From Ariolimax columbianus (lineage: Eukaryota > Mollusca > Gastropoda > Stylommatophora > Arionidae), in assembly GCA_036924085.1 (NCBI GenBank), contig JAVGWX010000007.1:100908886-100972885 (forward strand): DNA of 64,000 nt, given 5' to 3'. A model generated the notes under the pieces. It had not been told where the DNA came from. It did no database searches and was given only the letters and a program-made list of their open reading frames with translations. Numbering within the stretch: position 1 is the first letter of the stretch; every line of letters starts with the position of its first letter. A program made the position numbers and the translations under genes. Of this stretch, positions 59,622-64,000 are shown one piece after another.

Positions 59622-60368
59622 CACGAACTGTCACACGAACTGTCATACGAACTGTCATACGAACTGTCACACGAACTGTCATACGAACTGTCATACGAAC
59701 TGTCATACGAACTGTCATACGAACTGTCATACGAACTGTCATACGAACTGTCATACGAACTGTCATACGAACTGTCACACGAACTGTCATACGAACTGTC
59801 ATACGAACTGTCATACGAACTGTCACACGAACTGTCATACGAACTGTCATACGAACTGTCATACGAACTGTCATACGAACTGTCATACGAACTGTCATAC
59901 GAATTGTCATACGAACTGTCATACGAACTGTCATACGAACTGTCATACGAACTGTCACACGAACTGTCACACGAACTGTCATACGAACTGTCATTCGAAC
60001 TGTCATACGAACTGTCATACGAACTGTCATACGAACTGTCATACGAACTGTCATACGAACTGTCATTCGAACTGTCATACGAACTGTCATACGAACTGTC
60101 ACACGAACTGTCATACGAACTGTCATACGAACTGTCATACGAACTGTCATACGAACTGTCATTCGAACTGTCATACGAACTGTCATACGAACTGTCATAC
60201 GAACTGTCACACGAACTGTCATACGAACTGTCATACGAACTGTCATACGAACTGTCACACGAACTATCATACGAACTGTCATACGAACTGTCACACGAAC
60301 TGTCACACGAACTGTCATACGAACTGTCACACGAACTGTCACACGAACTGTCATACGAACTGTCATAC
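59622..60368. repeat. 12-bp minisatellite, about 62 copies
   Basis: acgaactgtcat with acac and attc variants. The period is a multiple of three, so three frames are open for more than 260 codons; this is an artefact of the repeat. The array stops exactly where the putative LTR begins. Confidence 0.97.
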
Positions 60369-60682
60369 TGTAACAGTTCCCGCCGGAGCAAGGGGAGTTT
60401 AGGATGCCTGAACATGTTAAAGCTTAAAGCTACATGAATGCATGTCAAGGTCACTCACTGTCTCAGCAAAGGAGAACAGAGTTGGGTTAAGGAATGTGGA
60501 CAGGTAGAAACTGACCACTGGCCTTCCGATTTTGGTAGGGGGAGATTGATTGACATACGAAATTGGCAACGGGGCTTGCTGCGAGAGAATGAGTGACAGG
60601 TGTGCAAAGTGTTTCGTTCCAATTGGAATTGAAGATGACCATACCTGAGATCGATTGGTCAAGCTCTGGTCTTGCTTGAGGA

Positions 60683-60689
60683 TATATAA
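60683..60689 (+). promoter_or_regulatory. TATA box of the putative LTR
   Basis: tatataa, about 315 bp from the LTR start. No experimental support. Confidence 0.45.
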
Positions 60690-61188
60690 CTCGAGACAAA
60701 GTTTAGCTCGAGGGGGGGCTGGATGAGAGATGGGGGCTGGAGAGAGAGAGAGGCTGTATGGAGGAGAGAGAGAGACTGAATGTAGATAGTGTGTTTAACT
60801 CACCGACTTAGATAGAGGAGCGATTGATTGACGGTTGGACGAATGTTTAGTGATAGAACAGGATCGCTCAAATAGGTGTGTGAGTTTTGCATTAATAGAT
60901 AATGTGAAAGTGTGTTTGTAAGCAAGGACACATTGTGAACGAGTATGTCGAGATCGCCCGCCTGAGGGGATTTCAGTGAGGAAGAGTATTTGATAAGGTG
61001 TGTTGAAGACGCAGTTAAGGCGATGTGTGTGTGATGCAATTGCAAGGCAATAGAACTGGGTTTTTATATGTGGGAATTCCATCAATAGCTAATGCTTACA
61101 ATTCCCGTTTTAGTAGAATGTTTAGTTAAGATATGTATTATATTGTGTTTGTAATTTCTCTACTCATTCTATGATATGAGTATGATAT

Positions 61189-61194
61189 AATAAA
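61189..61194 (+). terminator. Polyadenylation signal of the putative LTR
   Basis: aataaa about 500 bp downstream of the TATA box. Confidence 0.4.
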
Positions 61195-61617
61195 TATGCC
61201 ACCTGCTGTGTGATATGTCATTTACTGAGTATGGTCATGATGATGTGGATGAGTGTGAGAATGTTCTAAGCTAGATCACGGCCAAGGAAACAGTGGGATC
61301 TGCTACACGTTATTATTAATTTGGTGCCTGTTGACCACGGATAGTCGTGGTAGATTTATAAATATAGTGCGTGTGTAGCTATAGATCTTGATTTGCACGT
61401 TTAACACAAGTGTCGCAGTTATATATAACTTGTGTGTGTAGTTAGGAATAGAGGAGTAGCTAGTGGTTAGAGTGTTAGTACCATAGACAGCTTTTCCAAT
61501 CATCTGACTGGTAAGTGTGACATTTTTCTTCCACCCATTGTTGTATTATTGACAAGACTTTGTGCGTACTTGACAGTCTTATAAATTTTTTTGGTGGGCC
61601 AGACGGGTTTATTCAAT

Positions 61618-63177
61618 ATGCCGAGGTTGGACAATGTTAAACAATGTTATCATTGTCTAGCTTTTGGACATTTGTCTATCGGATGCCCTAATATTCTTCG
61701 GAATATTAACAGTTCCTGGAGAAGAGGACTGTTTGTCAAAAACAAGCCTTTCATGGCACGAGCTACAGTCAGCGATAAGTGGGAGGACAAAAGTCAACTA
61801 CAAAACCAGCTAAGAGAACTAACAAGCAGAGTCATTCGGCTGGAAGGACAGGAAAAAGACCTCCAATGGAAGCTACGACAGCTGTTGCAACAGTTTGAAA
61901 ACGGAGCTTTCAAACCAGCTAGGAAGGAGAGAAGAAATCAAGAAATCACAGAAGTAAACACGGCCCAGTATTTTAGAAGGGGACAGAGTGGTAGGAAAGT
62001 GAGTAGGGAGCCCATCCAACTTCCACATTCCGATCCGTGGAGGGACAGAGGTGGAAATCTCAGGACGGACGTGTGTGGACGACTGGAAAGAGGTTGCGAA
62101 AAGGGTAGGAGTTTGACCCAGGTGCAGAGGCCAAGTCAAGTGAGAGGAGGAGGAATGGTTGGGCAGAAGTTTGAATCGGGCAGATTCTTAGCCCACAAGA
62201 GGCCTTTTGCACGGTTACAGATGGAGAGGCAGGACAGGAGCTATCAAAGAGACTTTAAGCACGAGGCGGATGGACAGAAAGAAAGAGATACAGGTTTTGT
62301 GTATCCAGAAAAGTTAGGGACGAAGGGCAGGTTACGCAATGCAAACGAGACAAACGTTCGCTCAGAGGTCCAGATAAAATGTTACCGCATCGGACAGTGT
62401 AGGCCGAGAATTCAGGAAGAAGGTATTACGTCGATTAACATGGTCGGGCGTGCTGAAAGGAGCCAAGTTTACCAGGAACTTGTGGTCAAGCCTGGTAGAA
62501 CATTAGTTAAAGTCGACGAAGAATCGAACAAGGAAATAGTCAGAGATTCGTCAGATAAAGAAGAAAGGAGAGGAGGAGGAATGGTGGCAGGACCAGCTAT
62601 GGTTTCGTGCCCACCCAAGCCAGGTTCTAGCCATGCGGGAGAAGTGGTTGAACAGACCGAAAGAAGGGACAACCCTTCGGCCACCGAGGAAGGAAGTGGG
62701 AATGACGCACAGTTGGAATGCGAAACGGACGCACCAACAGCAGCCAACAAAGGAGGAACAGAGTTTCTAAGGAAAACGAAGAAAAGGGAAAGACAGGTTA
62801 ACCACAGCCAGGACAGCGAACCAGTCATCGAAGCAAAGATGAAGAAAAGATCTCAGTTCGAGATAAGCCAACAGTCAAACGAACAGTGTGAAAGGTCTTT
62901 CCCACAAATAGTGAATACAGATGGACGGAAGGCTGAAGTAGCGGACGATGTAAGTGTACGTAACACTACCAGAGAACCGGTGGGTACGAACCAAACAACC
63001 GTGAAACAAACAGACCAGACGATGGGCGTTTTACAGGAGGAAATCGCGCAGCAATCAGAGACAGCTGATGGGGCAGCGCATAGTCTGGTTAAAATAAGCA
63101 GTAGTGATAAGGAACGGTTGATGCAATGTTTACTGATGCTAGCCAAAAACATGGAAATCAGAAATGGAATTAGGTAA
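61618..63177 (+). CDS. Gag-like ORF with N-terminal CCHC zinc knuckle
   Basis: An intact ORF of 519 codons, the longest one here that is not a repeat artefact. The first ATG gives MPRLDNVKQCYHC. An in-frame TTG lies 27 bp earlier, and there is a stop at 61582. Residues C10, C13, H18 and C23 form a perfect CX2CX4HX4C knuckle, typical of retroelement nucleocapsid domains. A probable coiled coil follows (about residues 58-97, LQNQLRELTSRVIRLEG). The rest is Arg/Glu/Gln-rich and low in hydrophobics, and it ends in a short amphipathic helix. Retroelement Gag proteins usually carry the knuckle near the C-terminus, so its place at the N-terminus is odd. No protease or RT follows within 820 bp. Candidates: a gag-only non-autonomous element, a first ORF with pol beyond the window, or a co-opted gene. 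Confidence 0.6.
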   Translation: MPRLDNVKQCYHCLAFGHLSIGCPNILRNINSSWRRGLFVKNKPFMARATVSDKWEDKSQLQNQLRELTSRVIRLEGQEKDLQWKLRQLLQQFENGAFKPARKERRNQEITEVNTAQYFRRGQSGRKVSREPIQLPHSDPWRDRGGNLRTDVCGRLERGCEKGRSLTQVQRPSQVRGGGMVGQKFESGRFLAHKRPFARLQMERQDRSYQRDFKHEADGQKERDTGFVYPEKLGTKGRLRNANETNVRSEVQIKCYRIGQCRPRIQEEGITSINMVGRAERSQVYQELVVKPGRTLVKVDEESNKEIVRDSSDKEERRGGGMVAGPAMVSCPPKPGSSHAGEVVEQTERRDNPSATEEGSGNDAQLECETDAPTAANKGGTEFLRKTKKRERQVNHSQDSEPVIEAKMKKRSQFEISQQSNEQCERSFPQIVNTDGRKAEVADDVSVRNTTREPVGTNQTTVKQTDQTMGVLQEEIAQQSETADGAAHSLVKISSSDKERLMQCLLMLAKNMEIRNGIR

Positions 63178-64000
63178 AGTCGTGTGGAGTACTTACACAC
63201 ATGGGCTATCATGTGAAACTCCAGTTGATGTATGCATTTGCATACAATTTGTTTCATCTACCGTTATCCTTGGGAAACGGAGATTTGGATAATTAGGGGG
63301 TAGGGTATAGAGAAGGAGGAATGACCAGATGTTAAAAAATTCCTTTGAATTCGTTGTCTCAAGTAAACGCCAGACAATGAGCGTACCACGGACGGTCAGT
63401 CTGAAGCTAGACTGACCGAGATCAAAGGGACATTTCCGACCAGAGAAACGGACGGCCAGTCTGAAGCTAGACTGACGAGATCACAGAGACATTTCCGAAC
63501 AGAGAAACGGGCAAGAGACGCAGGATAGCTGGATGCGCCAGGTAATGATTACGCGACGCAGGGTAACATGTGGACGTGATGTTTCGGTTAATATCTGACC
63601 AGGTAGCTTTGATGCGGGGAATTTGGGGAAACAACGGTGAAATTAGTTAGATCACAACACTCGGTTTTGATTCCTCGGGACAAAGACTGCACCCGGACTA
63701 GTAGGGTTACAGCATGACGTAATTCGACAGGTGGACGATTCGGTTTTTGACTTTTGACTCAGACATAGTTTAGTACCTGATTAAGTTAGAACTTAGTCAT
63801 AGTTTAGTATCTTTTTAAGGGGGCATTAACAGGTGCTCATCTGTGGGGCACGAGCAGGAGTGAAGGTTGATGGCATTTGATCATGTTTTTGTGTGCAAAT
63901 ATTTTGACATTTGCATTTGGTGTTTGGGTTTTGACTAATGGTATTACTTGCATTTTTAGTGGGTTGTATGGTCGATATAGTATGCATTGAATTTTTCTTT
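63178..64000. other. Non-coding sequence after the gag-like ORF
   Basis: Contains two copies of a segment of about 62 bp (acggacggtcagtctgaagc near 63391 and acggacggccagtctgaagc near 63449). No ORF, no LTR start identical to 60369, and no recognised pol motif. Confidence 0.55.

Larger units (their letters stand above)
60369..61315 (+). mobile_element. Putative 5' LTR of a retrotransposon
   Basis: Starts tgtaacagttcc, with the TG start typical of LTRs. It contains TATATAA at 60683 and AATAAA at 61189, in the order expected for U3-R-U5. Two possible ends are seen: ctgctaca followed by attttggtgcc-like sequence near 61305-61320, or cttgaca near 61571-61576, shortly before tttttttggtgggccagacg. 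Either TGG could begin a primer-binding site; neither was matched to a tRNA. The 3' LTR would be beyond 64000. A diverged relative of its start is at 26766. Confidence 0.5.

Noticed and set aside
59568..60454. Open frames of 262-289 codons on both strands
   Set aside because: They are the 12-bp array read in three frames. A period divisible by three without stops stays open by arithmetic; no start, domain or composition supports a protein.

Overview
The window is animal (metazoan) nuclear DNA. It holds a spliced C2-domain gene with consensus GT/AG junctions, several kinds of decayed non-LTR retrotransposon, Tc1/mariner-type transposon remnants, tRNA-derived SINEs and an unusually heavy load of minisatellites. 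By a rough hand tally, tandem arrays cover about a third of the 64 kb. The TE mix, including a LINE with endonuclease, reverse transcriptase and RNase H domains, fits a marine invertebrate. A mollusc is my guess, but the species cannot be read from the sequence.

Host gene. The only host protein-coding sequence I can support is the 3' end of a synaptotagmin-family gene on the minus strand. The penultimate exon (56893-57098, C2B core) and the terminal exon (29999-30121, C-terminal helix, stop codon) join in phase across an intron of about 26.8 kb. Everything between them, including a three-level nest of retrotransposons, is intronic. The sequence right of 57098 is probably the preceding intron, and the sequence left of about 29 kb is probably downstream flank.

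Layout. 1-30 kb (flank): minisatellites alternate with decayed LINE fragments (2.35-3.09, 4.27-4.79, 4.9-6.04, 12.7-14.3, 18.8-19.2, 19.9-22.4 kb), Tc1/mariner-like transposase remnants (9.9-10.7, 19.3-19.6, 25.0-25.9 kb), a MITE (6.86-7.07 kb) and SINEs. 30-57 kb (intron): long arrays, a LINE RT fragment (38.4-39.0 kb), a 0.5 kb GATA tract (40.0-40.6 kb), a SINE (43.95-44.4 kb), and a CR1-like LINE split by an 8 kb insertion (46.27-54.18 kb). That insertion is an EN-RT-RNaseH LINE which itself contains an antisense copy of its own family. 57-64 kb: more arrays, then a putative LTR (from 60369) and an intact 519-codon ORF with a CCHC zinc knuckle (61618-63177).

Main observations. (1) The 25-bp minisatellite at 56461-56892 is built from the 5' splice site of the C2B exon, so about a dozen donor-like sites sit directly downstream of the real one. 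(2) Many minisatellites are tandem duplications of pieces of transposon ORFs or SINE heads, as if short tandem duplication strikes any sequence here. (3) The nested LINEs form an inverted repeat of about 2.6 kb inside the gene's intron. (4) The outer LINE insertion is flanked by a 94-bp direct repeat and carries a 64-bp piece of 18S rRNA at its 5' end. No CRISPR, operon or other prokaryotic system is present.
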